Assembly (NCBI GenBank): GCA_964369315.1
Contig: CAYJEJ010000003.1
Span: forward strand, 62,001-126,000
Direction of reading: 5' to 3'
Origin: CAYJEJ01 sp964369315
Lineage (GTDB): Bacteria > Pseudomonadota > Alphaproteobacteria > UBA3830 > JAIRWN01
DNA length: 64,000 bases
Of this stretch, positions 44,600-54,836 are shown piece by piece (within the stretch, counting starts at the first letter, position 1; every line of letters starts with the position of its first letter). The position numbers were made by a program, and so were the translations under genes. The notes under the pieces were generated by a model that was not told the DNA's origin, did no database searches, and saw only the letters and a list, made by a program, of their open reading frames with translations.

Positions 44600-47050
44600 T
44601 TATTTTTTTTGGTGATTTTGGTTTTTTAAATTTTTACCATTGCCTATAACCTTCGAGCCATCAACTAATGCGTTTAATAAAACTTCATCAATTTTCTCAG
44701 CGTAAATTATTTCGAGTTTGTTGGTCACCTTTTCAGGCAATTCCAAGATGTCTTTCTCGTTTTCTTTTGGAATAATGGCTGTTTTTATCCCGCTTCGGAT
44801 GGCTGCTAGCAATTTTTCCTTAAGACCGCCAATCGCGAGAACATTCCCACTTAGTGTTATCTCACCGGTCATGGCGACATGTTTATATATGGGGATTCCA
44901 GTCAAAGCAGAAATCATCGAGGTCACCATCGCAACACCAGCAGAAGGACCATCTTTTGGGGTAGCTCCCTCAGGCACATGAACATGTATGTCTGTTTTTT
45001 CAAAAATTTCATCACTCAGCCCATGTTTTTTTGATTGCGACCGGATGAAGCTGAGAGCGGCTTGAATTGACTCTTGCATAACCTCACCAAGTTTACCAGT
45101 GCAGGAAACTTTGCCTTTCCCAGACATACAAACAGCTTCTATTGAGAGCAGTTCACCACCAACTTCAGTCCACGCAAGACCATTTGTCACGCCAACAAGA
45201 TTTTTATTGTCTGCTTGTAAGTGCTTGTATTTTGCAACTCCCAAATAATCTGAAAGATTTTGTTGAGACACATCACATAATGAATTTTCTTTTTCATTGG
45301 ATGTGTTTTTCGTTTGTTTGTTATTTAAAGTAAGATTCTCTTCTTCTTCAGCGAGTTTGCGAACGATTTTTCTTGCTATTTTTGAAATCTCACGCTCTAG
45401 GTTCCTAACGCCAGCTTCACTAGTATAACTGCGGATAATGTCTTTTAAAACACTGTCAGAAAGTTTAAATTCTCGTTTTTTTAGACCATTTAAAGAGCGT
45501 TGCTTATCGATTAGATGTTTTTTAGCTATCTCAAGTTTTTCGTCCTCTGTATAACCAGATATGCGGATTATCTCCATCCTATCTAATAACGGTTTTGGTA
45601 AATTCAGCGTATTAGCGGTTGTGAGGAACATCACATTTGATAGGTCATAATCAACCTCTAAGTAATGGTCATTGAACGAAGAATTTTGTTCAGGGTCTAA
45701 CACCTCTAGAAGAGCAGCTGCTGGGTCTCCTCGCCAATCGGATGCGATTTTATCGATTTCATCCAATAAAAACAATGGGTTAGAGGTCTTTGCCTTTTTT
45801 ATGCTTTGTATGATTTTGCCAGGCATAGCCCCGATGTATGTGCGTCTGTGACCACGGATTTCAGCCTCGTCCCGAACGCCTCCTAAAGAAATCCGCACAA
45901 ACGAACGTCCTGTTGCCTCAGCTATTGATTTGGCTAGTGATGTTTTTCCAACCCCAGGAGGTCCAACAAAGCACAAGATATTGGCATTAATTTTTTTTAC
46001 GCGTTTTTGAACGGCGATATATTCAATGATGCGGTCTTTTACCTCATGCAAGCCGTAATGTTGCTTGTCTAAGATGATTTTTGCTTCTTTAATATTATTT
46101 TTTATCTCAGATGATTTTTTCCAAGGCAGGTTGACAATCCAATCCAAATAATTTCTTGTCACAGTCGCCTCAGCCGACATGGGGCTCATTTGACGCAGTT
46201 TTTTTAGCTCGCCATGAGCTTTTTCTGAAGCCTCTATAGATAAGCCAGCTTTTTTTATCTGTAATTCAAGCTCAGCCAGTTCATCAGTTGACTCGTCGCC
46301 GTCGTTGAGCTCTTTTTGAATTGCCTTTATTTGTTCATTCAGATAGTAATCTTTTTGAGATTTTTCTACCTGTTTTTTTACTCTATTTTTTATTTTTGTT
46401 TCTACTTCAAGCAGTTCAATCTCTGCTTCAAGCAAAGCTAGCAATTTTTTTAATCTATGTTGAACATTTTTTGTTTCCAAAAGAAGCTGTTTATCAGCAA
46501 CCCGCAGATGCAGGTGTGCCGCCACAGTATCACTCAGTTTAATTAATGATGTGATTTGATTCACCGAAACAATTGCTTCTATGGGGATTTTTCTATTCAG
46601 CTTAGAGTATTGGTCGAATTGAGATAACAAGGTTCTTCTCAAAGCATCGACCTTTTTTCCTGTAGATTCGCTCTCTTTAATTAGTTTTGCACTTGCAGTA
46701 AGGAACGCCCCAGATTGTTCAATATTTTTTATCTCAGCACGACCGTGACCCTCAACCAAGACTTTTACTGTGCCGTCTTGCATTTTTAAAAGTTGAAGAA
46801 TCGTACCAATTGTTCCCACTTCAAACAAATCATCGGACTTTGGCGAGTCTACGTCGGGTTTTTTTTGAGTGACTAATAAAATCTTCTTATCTGTGTTTAA
46901 AACGCTTTCCAAAGCTTGAACAGAAGCGTCTCTCCCAACAAAAAGCGGCACTATCATATTCGGGAATATGACAATATCCCTCAAAGGAAGGACAGGATAC
47001 CTTTGTTTCGAGCGACTTTTTATTAAAGGCGTTTTTATTGATTCTGTCAT
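44600..47050 (-). CDS. lon: ATP-dependent protease Lon
   Basis: Lon is the soluble AAA+ serine protease for damaged and regulatory proteins. The N-terminal substrate domain starts YPVLPLRDIVIFPNMIVPLFVGR. The Walker A motif is CFVGPPGVGKTSLAK, Walker B is PLFLLDEIDK, and the Ser-Lys dyad has its serine in PKDGPSAGVAM and its lysine in GGLKEKLLAA. At 816 residues the length is usual. A roughly 40-residue polar insert, rich in Asn and Lys, precedes the protease domain. Confidence 0.98.
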   Translation of the reverse strand: MTESIKTPLIKSRSKQRYPVLPLRDIVIFPNMIVPLFVGRDASVQALESVLNTDKKILLVTQKKPDVDSPKSDDLFEVGTIGTILQLLKMQDGTVKVLVEGHGRAEIKNIEQSGAFLTASAKLIKESESTGKKVDALRRTLLSQFDQYSKLNRKIPIEAIVSVNQITSLIKLSDTVAAHLHLRVADKQLLLETKNVQHRLKKLLALLEAEIELLEVETKIKNRVKKQVEKSQKDYYLNEQIKAIQKELNDGDESTDELAELELQIKKAGLSIEASEKAHGELKKLRQMSPMSAEATVTRNYLDWIVNLPWKKSSEIKNNIKEAKIILDKQHYGLHEVKDRIIEYIAVQKRVKKINANILCFVGPPGVGKTSLAKSIAEATGRSFVRISLGGVRDEAEIRGHRRTYIGAMPGKIIQSIKKAKTSNPLFLLDEIDKIASDWRGDPAAALLEVLDPEQNSSFNDHYLEVDYDLSNVMFLTTANTLNLPKPLLDRMEIIRISGYTEDEKLEIAKKHLIDKQRSLNGLKKREFKLSDSVLKDIIRSYTSEAGVRNLEREISKIARKIVRKLAEEEENLTLNNKQTKNTSNEKENSLCDVSQQNLSDYLGVAKYKHLQADNKNLVGVTNGLAWTEVGGELLSIEAVCMSGKGKVSCTGKLGEVMQESIQAALSFIRSQSKKHGLSDEIFEKTDIHVHVPEGATPKDGPSAGVAMVTSMISALTGIPIYKHVAMTGEITLSGNVLAIGGLKEKLLAAIRSGIKTAIIPKENEKDILELPEKVTNKLEIIYAEKIDEVLLNALVDGSKVIGNGKNLKNQNHQKK

Positions 47051-47208
47051 ATCTTACGTATTACCAAACTACTTTGAAGAACATAGTCAACATAATCCAA
47101 GAAAAACAAACGGCACTACATCAATCGATAATAAAAATAATATTGACGAGCATGTCCAAAAATTTTTGTACGATTTATAGTCTCAAATTAATTAAACAAC
47201 GAAAAAGA

Positions 47209-47376
47209 TTATTTAATTTTTGTTTCTCTAAACATAACGTGTTTACGAGCCCTAGGGTCGTATTTTTTCATTTCTAATTTTTCTGTTTTTGTCCGAGGGT
47301 TTTTCTTTTTTACATAAAAATAGCCAGTCTCGGCGGTGCTTAACATTTTTATATTAATAGTGTTTCCTTTTGCCAT
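47209..47376 (-). CDS. rpmG: 50S ribosomal protein L33
   Basis: This short gene encodes 55 residues beginning MAKGNTINIKMLSTAETGYF and ending FRETKIK, the standard bacterial L33. The YFYVKKKNPR and KYDPRARKHV segments are typical. Zinc-binding cysteines are absent, as in the proteobacterial form. The ATG at 47376 is preceded by an AGGAG-type ribosome-binding site (TAGGAGTTAGG region). Confidence 0.96.
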   Translation of the reverse strand: MAKGNTINIKMLSTAETGYFYVKKKNPRTKTEKLEMKKYDPRARKHVMFRETKIK

Positions 47377-47491
47377 ATCCTAACTCCTAATCTAGTCAAA
47401 CAAGTATATTGATATAATCATCTTTAAGTTACATAATAACCAACAACATAATATAGTTTATTGGTAAAAAAGCAAAGGGATACTGAAAAAA

Positions 47492-48982
47492 ATGACGATT
47501 AATTTCATAAAAACATTAAATTCTAGTCACGCCAACTTATTTATTTGTCTCGCAAAGGCTGAGTTGCACAATGATTTATATAAAAAGTTGGATGATGAAC
47601 TTGGTGGAATTTTATCTAAGGCACTTTCGGTGAATCCTTGGTTTAAGGCAAAACTTGGTGAACATATTGCTGTGATTTGCCCTGATTCTAGGTTTTCTTA
47701 TGTTGTTTTAGTCGGGGCGAGTGATGTTTGTGACGTCAAGTCTGCCAGAAAACTGGGCGGAAAAATTTCTTTGTTTTCTAAGAATTTAAAATTAGACCAA
47801 ATTACAATTTTATCTGAGGGCACATTTCCAAAACCCTCAGAAGATGAATTGGTTTCAAACGTGGCACTGGGTTTTATGTTGAAATCTTGGAAGTTTGATA
47901 AATATAAAACTGATAATGCTAAGAAATCTAATATTATTAATGCTGAGATAGTCGCATCACAAGTCGCACAAAAAATTTATGATGAAGTCTTAGAGCCAAC
48001 ATATTGCGGCATAATAAAAGCTAGGGAGCTTATTAATGAACCCGCCAATGTCATAACCCCAGAATCTTTTGCAGAACATGCCCTAGATATGTCGTCCTTA
48101 GGGCTTGATGTGGAGGTTTTATCAAAAAATGATTTGGAAAAATTAGGGATGAACGCTCTTCTTGGAGTTGCTCAGGGCAGCGTAAATGAGCCAAAAGTCG
48201 TTGTGTTAAAATGGTTTGGTGGTGATAAAAATGCCCCATGTTCAGCGTTTGTTGGCAAGGGATTGACCTTTGATAGTGGTGGAATATCGATAAAACCATC
48301 ACGGAATATGGACCAAATGAAATCGGATATGTCTGGTGGGGCAACTGTGTTGGGCACGATGATTGGCTTGGCAAAGAGCAAGGCGAAGGTGAATGCCGTT
48401 GGAGTGATAGGTTTAGCGGAAAATATGCCATCTGGTCATGCACAACGCCCAGGTGATATTGTTAAAACTATGTCTGGTAAAACAGTCGAGATATTAGACA
48501 CTGATGCTGAAGGTAGGTTAGTCTTAGCGGACGTTCTTTGGTATACGTCAACTCATTTTAATCCAAAGTTAATTGTCGATTTTGCGACTTTAACTGGTGC
48601 AATTCAGATTGCACTTGGCACTGAGTTTGCAGGAGTGTTTTCAAATGATACTAAATTAAAAGACAGGCTTGTTAGCTCTGGCGAGCGGGTTGATGAAATG
48701 CTTTGGCATATGCCGTTAACAAAGGGTTTTGATAAACAAATCAATTCAGAAATTGCAGATATTAAAAACCTAGGTTCCCCTGGAAAAGGCGGGAGCAGTA
48801 CGGCGGCACATTTTCTTCAGCGTTTTATAGCGAATGACATACCTTGGGCACATATTGATATTGCTGGCGTTGCATATTGTGATAGTGCAACAGATTTGTC
48901 GCAAAAGGGCGGGGTTGGTTTTGGTGTGCAACTTTTGATGGATTTTTTATTAAACTCCGATGAAAACCTAAATGAAAAATAA
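47492..48982 (+). CDS. pepA: Leucyl aminopeptidase
   Basis: PepA is a hexameric dizinc aminopeptidase of family M17. Metal and catalytic residues lie in FVGKGLTFDSGGISIKPS (Lys, Asp), MKSDMSGGATVLG and ILDTDAEGRLVLADVLWY (the family usually has NTDAEGRL). The N-terminal domain is present, giving 496 residues. The stop overlaps the murF start by 11 bp, so the first gene of the cell-wall run is coupled to a peptidase. holC, its frequent neighbour in proteobacteria, is 9.5 kb away. Confidence 0.97.
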   Translation: MTINFIKTLNSSHANLFICLAKAELHNDLYKKLDDELGGILSKALSVNPWFKAKLGEHIAVICPDSRFSYVVLVGASDVCDVKSARKLGGKISLFSKNLKLDQITILSEGTFPKPSEDELVSNVALGFMLKSWKFDKYKTDNAKKSNIINAEIVASQVAQKIYDEVLEPTYCGIIKARELINEPANVITPESFAEHALDMSSLGLDVEVLSKNDLEKLGMNALLGVAQGSVNEPKVVVLKWFGGDKNAPCSAFVGKGLTFDSGGISIKPSRNMDQMKSDMSGGATVLGTMIGLAKSKAKVNAVGVIGLAENMPSGHAQRPGDIVKTMSGKTVEILDTDAEGRLVLADVLWYTSTHFNPKLIVDFATLTGAIQIALGTEFAGVFSNDTKLKDRLVSSGERVDEMLWHMPLTKGFDKQINSEIADIKNLGSPGKGGSSTAAHFLQRFIANDIPWAHIDIAGVAYCDSATDLSQKGGVGFGVQLLMDFLLNSDENLNEK

Positions 48983-50393
48983 CTTTTTATGGACGTTTAG
49001 CGACCTAGAAAACATATTACAACCCCTCGAGCTTAAAGTTGAGGGTGTTTTGGACGCGAGGTTAGGGGTTACAAGCGTTGCAATAGATAGTCGAGATGTG
49101 AGAGAAGGGACGCTGTTTTTTGCTATAAAAGGTGAGCGGAATGATGGTCATGATTACCTAGCTCAGGCTATAAAAAGTGGTGCTTGTGCAGCAGTTGTTA
49201 GTGATGACTTTTGTCATTGTGATGAGATTAAGATACCACTGTTTAAAACAAGTGACACCTATAAAGCGTTACTAAAGCTCGCGGTTAATGGAAGAAAAAG
49301 GTTTTCTGGTCAAGTGGTTGAAATCACAGGTAGCGTCGGCAAAACCACAATTAAAGAGATGTTGGCATTCTCATTAAAGAATGATGATGAAAAATGTTAT
49401 TTTTCCAAGAAAAATTTTAACAACCATTTTGGTGTTCCTTTGACCCTAGCAAATATGCCGAAAAATCTCGATTTTGCAATTTTAGAAGCGGGAATGAGCG
49501 GTCTAAACGAAATAGAATTTTTAACCAAAATGATAAACCCACACATATCCTTAATATCGACAATATGTTCCAATCATGTCAGTAATTTTTCTTCCATTAT
49601 GGATATTGCTAGGGCAAAGGCAGAAATTTTTTCTCATCACCCATCGGAGGGTGCTACTTTGATTCCAAAAGATAGTGCTTTTTTCGATTTTTTAAAACAA
49701 TCTGCTAAAGAGTTTGGTATAGAAAAAATCTATTCTTTTGGCGATGATTCAAGCGATGATGTTCGTCTTTTAGGGTTGAATTCTGAAAAAGGTGTTTTTG
49801 TATTGAAAGTCGATGTTTTTGGCAAGGTGATAGAATACAAGCTTAACACCATCAACGATTCATGGGTTGCCAACTCGCTCGCAGTTTTGGGGGCTGTTCA
49901 TTTACTTGGGGCAGATGTTGAACATGTTTCACAAAAATTAGCTGAATTTAAACCAATTGATGGCAGGGGTAGACAATATTGTTGTAAAAAATTTGATGGA
50001 GCTTCTTTTTTTGTTATAGATGAAAGTTATAATGCAAGTCCAGATTCTATGAAGGCTGCTTTAAGGTCTTTGTCGAATTTTCAATCAGATAGGAGAAAAA
50101 TTGCTATCCTTGCTGATATGAAAGAGCTGGGGGACAACAGCGTTAATATGCACCTAGATTTGCTTCCAACTATTGATAAATTTAATATAGACGTTGTTAT
50201 CGCTTGTGGCAGTTGTATGGAAAAAGTATTTCTCGCTCTACCAAATGAGAAAAAGGGTGAATGGTACGCTTCTAGTGAAGAGTTGTTGAATAATTTTAAT
50301 TTTAATGACTTTATAAAAGATAGAGATGTAATAATGATAAAGGGCTCTCATAGTATGAATTGTGCAAAAATCGTTGAAAGGTTGGTAAATTAA
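48972..50393 (+). CDS. murF: UDP-N-acetylmuramoyl-tripeptide--D-alanyl-D-alanine ligase
   Basis: MurF adds D-Ala-D-Ala to the stem peptide. The ATP loop is EITGSVGKTTIKEM near residues 116-128. KKNFNNHFGVPLTL, AILEAGMSG and DESYNASPDSM are family signatures. At 473 residues it is normal. It overlaps pepA and is 3 bp from mraY. Confidence 0.97.
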   Translation: MKNNFLWTFSDLENILQPLELKVEGVLDARLGVTSVAIDSRDVREGTLFFAIKGERNDGHDYLAQAIKSGACAAVVSDDFCHCDEIKIPLFKTSDTYKALLKLAVNGRKRFSGQVVEITGSVGKTTIKEMLAFSLKNDDEKCYFSKKNFNNHFGVPLTLANMPKNLDFAILEAGMSGLNEIEFLTKMINPHISLISTICSNHVSNFSSIMDIARAKAEIFSHHPSEGATLIPKDSAFFDFLKQSAKEFGIEKIYSFGDDSSDDVRLLGLNSEKGVFVLKVDVFGKVIEYKLNTINDSWVANSLAVLGAVHLLGADVEHVSQKLAEFKPIDGRGRQYCCKKFDGASFFVIDESYNASPDSMKAALRSLSNFQSDRRKIAILADMKELGDNSVNMHLDLLPTIDKFNIDVVIACGSCMEKVFLALPNEKKGEWYASSEELLNNFNFNDFIKDRDVIMIKGSHSMNCAKIVERLVN

Positions 50394-50396
50394 GCA

Positions 50397-51482
50397 ATGA
50401 TATATAATTTATTATTTCCCTACATTAAGCACCTATCAGGTTTAAATGTTATAAAATATATAACGTTCAGGACAGCAGTTGCTTTGTTTACGTCTTTATT
50501 GATAACGTTTTTTATTGCTCCCGTAATAATTAATTGGCTCAATCGAAAAAAAGCCAAGCAACCAATCAGGTCTGATGGTCCAAAATCGCATATATTAACC
50601 AAATCTAACACCCCAACAATGGGCGGCGTTATGATTTTAGTTTCTTCAATAATAAGTGCTATTTTGTGGGCAGACCTTAGTAATGGGTTTGTTTGGATGG
50701 TTATTTTTGTCACCGTATGTTGCGGGATGATTGGCTTTTATGATGATTATTTAAAGGTGATTAAAGGTCACGCAAAAGGGCTCTCTGGAAAATGTAAATC
50801 TTCTTTACAGGTGTTGGTTGCGGTTACTTTTTTTATTTGGCTATGGCTTTATACCTCACCGAATTTTTCAACAGAATTTATGCTCCCATTTTTAAAGAAA
50901 CCGATTATAGACCTTGGTTGGCTTTATGCGTTTTTGGTTATTTTTGTTGTTGTTGGCTCGTCTAATGCCGTTAACCTGACAGATGGGCTGGACGGTCTGG
51001 CAATTTTACCCACTGCACTTGTTGCGGGATGTTTGGGGATAATGGCGTATTTATCGGGACATTTGATATTTGCGAAGTATTTACAAATATATCAAGTAGC
51101 AGGCAGTGGTGAGTTGGCGGTGTTTTGTGGCAGTTTGGTTGGCTCTAGCTTGGGCTTTTTGTGGTTTAATGCCCCACCTGCAAAAATTTTTATGGGTGAT
51201 ACAGGAGCTTTGGCAATTGGCGGTGCATTGGGGGCAGTTGCAACCATTACGAAAAATGAAATTGTTCTCGCAATTGCTGGAGGGGTGTTTGTAATCGAAA
51301 CATTGTCGGTCATTATTCAGGTCTTTTCATTCAAGGTTCGGAAAAAAAGGGTTTTCTTGATGGCACCAATTCATCACCATTTTGAAAAAAAGGGTTGGAA
51401 AGAACCTACCATAGTTATAAGATTTTGGATTATATCTGTAATATTCGCTTTATGTAGTTTAATGACGCTTAAAATAAGATGA
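50397..51482 (+). CDS. mraY: Phospho-N-acetylmuramoyl-pentapeptide-transferase
   Basis: MraY makes lipid I from UDP-MurNAc-pentapeptide and undecaprenyl phosphate. It is a ten-helix membrane enzyme. Signatures are SKSNTPTMGGVMI-like residues (TKSNTPTMGG), GFYDDYLKV, NAVNLTDGLDGLA, FMGDTGALAIGG and MAPIHHHFEKKGW. At 361 residues it is standard. Its stop overlaps the murD start. Confidence 0.98.
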   Translation: MIYNLLFPYIKHLSGLNVIKYITFRTAVALFTSLLITFFIAPVIINWLNRKKAKQPIRSDGPKSHILTKSNTPTMGGVMILVSSIISAILWADLSNGFVWMVIFVTVCCGMIGFYDDYLKVIKGHAKGLSGKCKSSLQVLVAVTFFIWLWLYTSPNFSTEFMLPFLKKPIIDLGWLYAFLVIFVVVGSSNAVNLTDGLDGLAILPTALVAGCLGIMAYLSGHLIFAKYLQIYQVAGSGELAVFCGSLVGSSLGFLWFNAPPAKIFMGDTGALAIGGALGAVATITKNEIVLAIAGGVFVIETLSVIIQVFSFKVRKKRVFLMAPIHHHFEKKGWKEPTIVIRFWIISVIFALCSLMTLKIR

Positions 51483-52894
51483 TTATAGCAAATAACTGTC
51501 GAGGAAAAGTTGTTTATGTGTTGGGACTCGGCACCAGCGGTCATGGAGCCTTAAATACCCTTCTTGCCGCAGAGGCTGTTGTTTTTGCGTGGGATGATAA
51601 TCCAGCGAGCAGAATACCCATTGATGGCGTCACATATGTTGAATTTAAAAATCTTAATTTGCAAGAAATTGACCTTCTGGTAGTAAGTCCAGGGGTTGCT
51701 GTGTTTTGGCCAAAACCACATCCTGCTGTTGAATATGCATATAAACATTTTATACCTGTGGTCTGTGATGTTGACCTTTTTATGTATAATAAACCAATTG
51801 ATGCACCATGTGTCGCTGTGACAGGGACTAATGGCAAGTCAACAACGGTGTCTTTAATAGAGCATGTGTTAAACGCCAATAAGAGCAAAAATCAAGGTAA
51901 GGTCGCATTAGGGGGAAATATAGGAACCTCAGCACTAGACTTGCCAGTGCTTAATTGTGACGATAGTTATATTCTTGAGTTGTCGTCTTATCAACTAGAA
52001 TTGATGACAGGATTAAATTTTGAAATCTCAGTTTTGCTCAATATAACGCAAGACCACATGTCTCGTCATAATGGTATGATAGGATATGCGAACTCTAAGC
52101 AAAAAATACTACAAAATGTTTTTTATGGAGGGTGGGGGATTATATCTGTTGACGACCCGTATTGTTTACAGATTATGAACATGTTTGATGAAAAACACAA
52201 ACAAAGAATTATTCCAATTTCTGCCAATTTCGTTCCAAAATCTGGTATAGGGTGGAACGGCTCAAACATGATAGATGATACTAAAGGCAGCAAGGTTTCA
52301 GTGATTAATATTGATGAGTTTTCAAACCTATCTGGGAAACATAATTTGCAAAATATAGCTGCCGCTTATACAACATGCAGTTTAAAAGGAGTTCAGGTAA
52401 ATCAATTTAAATCTGCACTAAAAACCTTTAGCTCTCTAAAACATCGTCATGAAAAAATAGATTGTGGCGTTCCTTTTAAAATTATTAACGATAGCAAAGC
52501 GACCAATATTGATGCCTGCGTTAAGGGTTTGGAAGGGCTTGACAAAATTTATTGGATTGTCGGCGGTTTAGCAAAGAGTTCAGATTTTTGCTCATTAAAA
52601 GGGCAACACTTGAACAAAATAAAAAAAGCATTTGTTATAGGGACGTCAGCAGAGATTATTTGTGATTTTTTGAAAAAAAATGATGTTTTGTTTGAACGAT
52701 GTGATGTTTTAGACATAGCGGTAAATAAGGCGATGGCAGATGCCTATCAAGAGTATCAAAGTTCTCTTTCACATGATATATCTGTGGTTTTATCCCCAGC
52801 TTGTGCGAGCTTTGACCAATTTAATAATTTTGAACATCGCGGGGAAGTTTTTTCTGACTTAATTAAAGTTTGGTGTCAGGAGCACGGCGTTTGA
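51479..52894 (+). CDS. murD: UDP-N-acetylmuramoylalanine--D-glutamate ligase
   Basis: MurD adds D-glutamate to UDP-MurNAc-L-Ala. The N-terminal domain begins VVYVLGLGTSGHGALNTL. The ATP loop is VAVTGTNGKSTTVSLIEH, followed by LELSSYQLE, LLNITQDHMSRH and the C-terminal INDSKATNIDA. At 471 residues it is normal. It is coupled to mraY (ATGA) and ftsW (TGATG). Confidence 0.97.
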   Translation: MIIANNCRGKVVYVLGLGTSGHGALNTLLAAEAVVFAWDDNPASRIPIDGVTYVEFKNLNLQEIDLLVVSPGVAVFWPKPHPAVEYAYKHFIPVVCDVDLFMYNKPIDAPCVAVTGTNGKSTTVSLIEHVLNANKSKNQGKVALGGNIGTSALDLPVLNCDDSYILELSSYQLELMTGLNFEISVLLNITQDHMSRHNGMIGYANSKQKILQNVFYGGWGIISVDDPYCLQIMNMFDEKHKQRIIPISANFVPKSGIGWNGSNMIDDTKGSKVSVINIDEFSNLSGKHNLQNIAAAYTTCSLKGVQVNQFKSALKTFSSLKHRHEKIDCGVPFKIINDSKATNIDACVKGLEGLDKIYWIVGGLAKSSDFCSLKGQHLNKIKKAFVIGTSAEIICDFLKKNDVLFERCDVLDIAVNKAMADAYQEYQSSLSHDISVVLSPACASFDQFNNFEHRGEVFSDLIKVWCQEHGV

Positions 52895-54015
52895 TGACAT
52901 CTCGGTTTACACGGACTGACCGAAGTCTTTTGAGCCTGTGGTGGTGGACTGTTGATAGGTGGCTCTTAGCTTTTTTAATTTTTATAAGTGTTTTTGGTGC
53001 GATTTTTAGTTTTGCAGCAACGCCTATGGTGGCGGTTAAAATAGGGTTGCCTGAATTTCACTTTGTTAAACGTCACATAATTTATACAATTGCAGGACTT
53101 TTTGTGATGACAACAATCTCTTTTCTAGAGATTAGGGCTATCAAGCGTTTTGCTGTTTTGCTGTTTTTGATGAGCATCATATTGTTAGTTGGAACACAAT
53201 TTTTTGGCACTGAGATAAAAGGTGCTAAACGTTGGATTAATTTTGGGATTCTGATTATTCAACCATCCGAGTTTGTCAAACCCGCATTTGCTGTTTTATC
53301 GGCTTGGATGTTTTCAGAGCAAGCGATTAATAAGGATTTTCCAGGTGGATATATCTCATTTGGGTTTTACTTATTACTGATTATTCTAATGGCATTGCAA
53401 CCCGATATGGGCATGATATTTGTTATATCAGCCATATGGTTTGGTCAGCTGTTCTTAACAGGCATCCCTTTTGGCTTGGTTGCATTGTTTCTTGTGCTGG
53501 GCGGTTTGGGGATAGGAGGTGCGTATTTGTTGTTTCCTCATGTGGCAAGTAGGATAAATCGGTTTATAGACCCAACTGCCGGAGATTGTTATCAAATCAA
53601 CCGCTCTTTAGAGGCTTTTCAAAATGGTGGATGGTTTGGCGTTGGACCAGGTGAGGGGATTATAAAAAAACACCTGCCAGACGCTCATGCTGATTTTGTT
53701 TTTTCAGTCATTGGTGAAGAGTTTGGGACATTGGTGTGTGTGGTGGTTTTTTTGGTTTATTGTCTCGCGATATTAAGGAGTTTGATTTTTGTTTTAAAAA
53801 GTAAAGATACTTTTGTCTCATTCGCTGTTTTTGGTTTGATTATTCAATTTGCTATGCAGGTTTTTGTTAATATTGGCTCAAGCCTACATATTATCCCGAC
53901 AAAGGGGATGACCCTGCCGTTCATATCCTATGGCGGCTCATCTATGATAGCATTGAGCCTTTGTTTAGGGATGGTTTTAGGGCTTTCTCGAAAAAGACCC
54001 ATGGTTATAGAATGA
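52894..54015 (+). CDS. ftsW: Peptidoglycan glycosyltransferase FtsW
   Basis: FtsW is the SEDS-family polymerase of septal peptidoglycan. It has about ten hydrophobic helices. Signatures are GAKRWINFGILIIQPSEFVKPAF, LQPDMGM, FGVGPGEGIIKKHLPDAHADFVFSVIGEEFG and PTKGMTLPFISYGGSSMI. I start at the ATG at 52894, which touches the murD stop and has AGGAG at 52879-52883; a TTG at 52870 would add unsupported residues. The stop overlaps the next gene (ATGA). Confidence 0.96.
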   Translation: MTSRFTRTDRSLLSLWWWTVDRWLLAFLIFISVFGAIFSFAATPMVAVKIGLPEFHFVKRHIIYTIAGLFVMTTISFLEIRAIKRFAVLLFLMSIILLVGTQFFGTEIKGAKRWINFGILIIQPSEFVKPAFAVLSAWMFSEQAINKDFPGGYISFGFYLLLIILMALQPDMGMIFVISAIWFGQLFLTGIPFGLVALFLVLGGLGIGGAYLLFPHVASRINRFIDPTAGDCYQINRSLEAFQNGGWFGVGPGEGIIKKHLPDAHADFVFSVIGEEFGTLVCVVVFLVYCLAILRSLIFVLKSKDTFVSFAVFGLIIQFAMQVFVNIGSSLHIIPTKGMTLPFISYGGSSMIALSLCLGMVLGLSRKRPMVIE

Positions 54016-54797
54016 ATTATTTAACATCTGACATTATAAAAACAAAACACGGTTTTTTCACAAAGAATGGAGGGGTTAGCATTGATGGATATCATTCATT
54101 AAACTGTAGTTTTGGCGTGGGTGATGGGGTTGATAATGTTGATTATAATCAAAGATGTGTCGCATCTTCCCTAGGTTTTCCGAGGTTAAAATTAGCAACG
54201 CTTGAACAAGTGCATGGACGCGAGGTATTTGTTGTCAACAGCTCAAACATAGGGGTTTTTGATTCACATTATAACAGACCAAGAGCAGATGCATTGGTTA
54301 CATCATTGGAAGGCGTTATAATCGGCATATTGACTGCAGATTGTGCCCCTGTTTTATTTTATGATAAAAAAAACCAAATAATTGCCTGTGCTCATGCTGG
54401 TTGGCGAGGTGCATTGAATGGGGTTTTGGATGCTACAATTAGCACTATGATGAATATGGGAAGCCTTGTAACAGACATTTGCGTTGCTATTGGACCGTGT
54501 ATAAAAATACAGTCATATGTCACAGGTCAATCTATGTTTGATGAGTTTTTATCAAAGGATTTGAGTAGTGAGATTTTTTTTCAACCTCTTGATAGTACTA
54601 ACGAGAAAAAGTGGCTATTTGACCTGAGTGGTTATGTTAAAAATAAACTAAAAAATTTAGAGGTGTCAAATATTGACATGATTGATAGGGATACTTTTTC
54701 AGACAAGAATTTTTTTAGTTTCAGGCGTAATAAACAAGATGGTCTGTTTCCTGATTGCGGAAGGCAAATTTCAGCAATTACCTTAGGTATCAAATAG
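54012..54797 (+). CDS. pgeF: Peptidoglycan editing factor PgeF / YfiH family multicopper-oxidase-like protein
   Basis: This is the YfiH/DUF152 fold. Zinc or copper ligands lie in LEQVHGREV, ILTADCAPVLFYD and ACAHAGWRGAL. E. coli PgeF prevents serine from entering murein, and some relatives act as purine nucleoside phosphorylases. The ATG at 54012 overlaps the ftsW stop; an earlier start at 53961 would lie within ftsW and is not supported. Its place at the end of the murF-ftsW run agrees with a peptidoglycan role. Confidence 0.93.
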   Translation: MNYLTSDIIKTKHGFFTKNGGVSIDGYHSLNCSFGVGDGVDNVDYNQRCVASSLGFPRLKLATLEQVHGREVFVVNSSNIGVFDSHYNRPRADALVTSLEGVIIGILTADCAPVLFYDKKNQIIACAHAGWRGALNGVLDATISTMMNMGSLVTDICVAIGPCIKIQSYVTGQSMFDEFLSKDLSSEIFFQPLDSTNEKKWLFDLSGYVKNKLKNLEVSNIDMIDRDTFSDKNFFSFRRNKQDGLFPDCGRQISAITLGIK

Positions 54798-54836
54798 TAA
54801 TTGAGTAATAAAATCTTTTTATAATGCTCATAATAA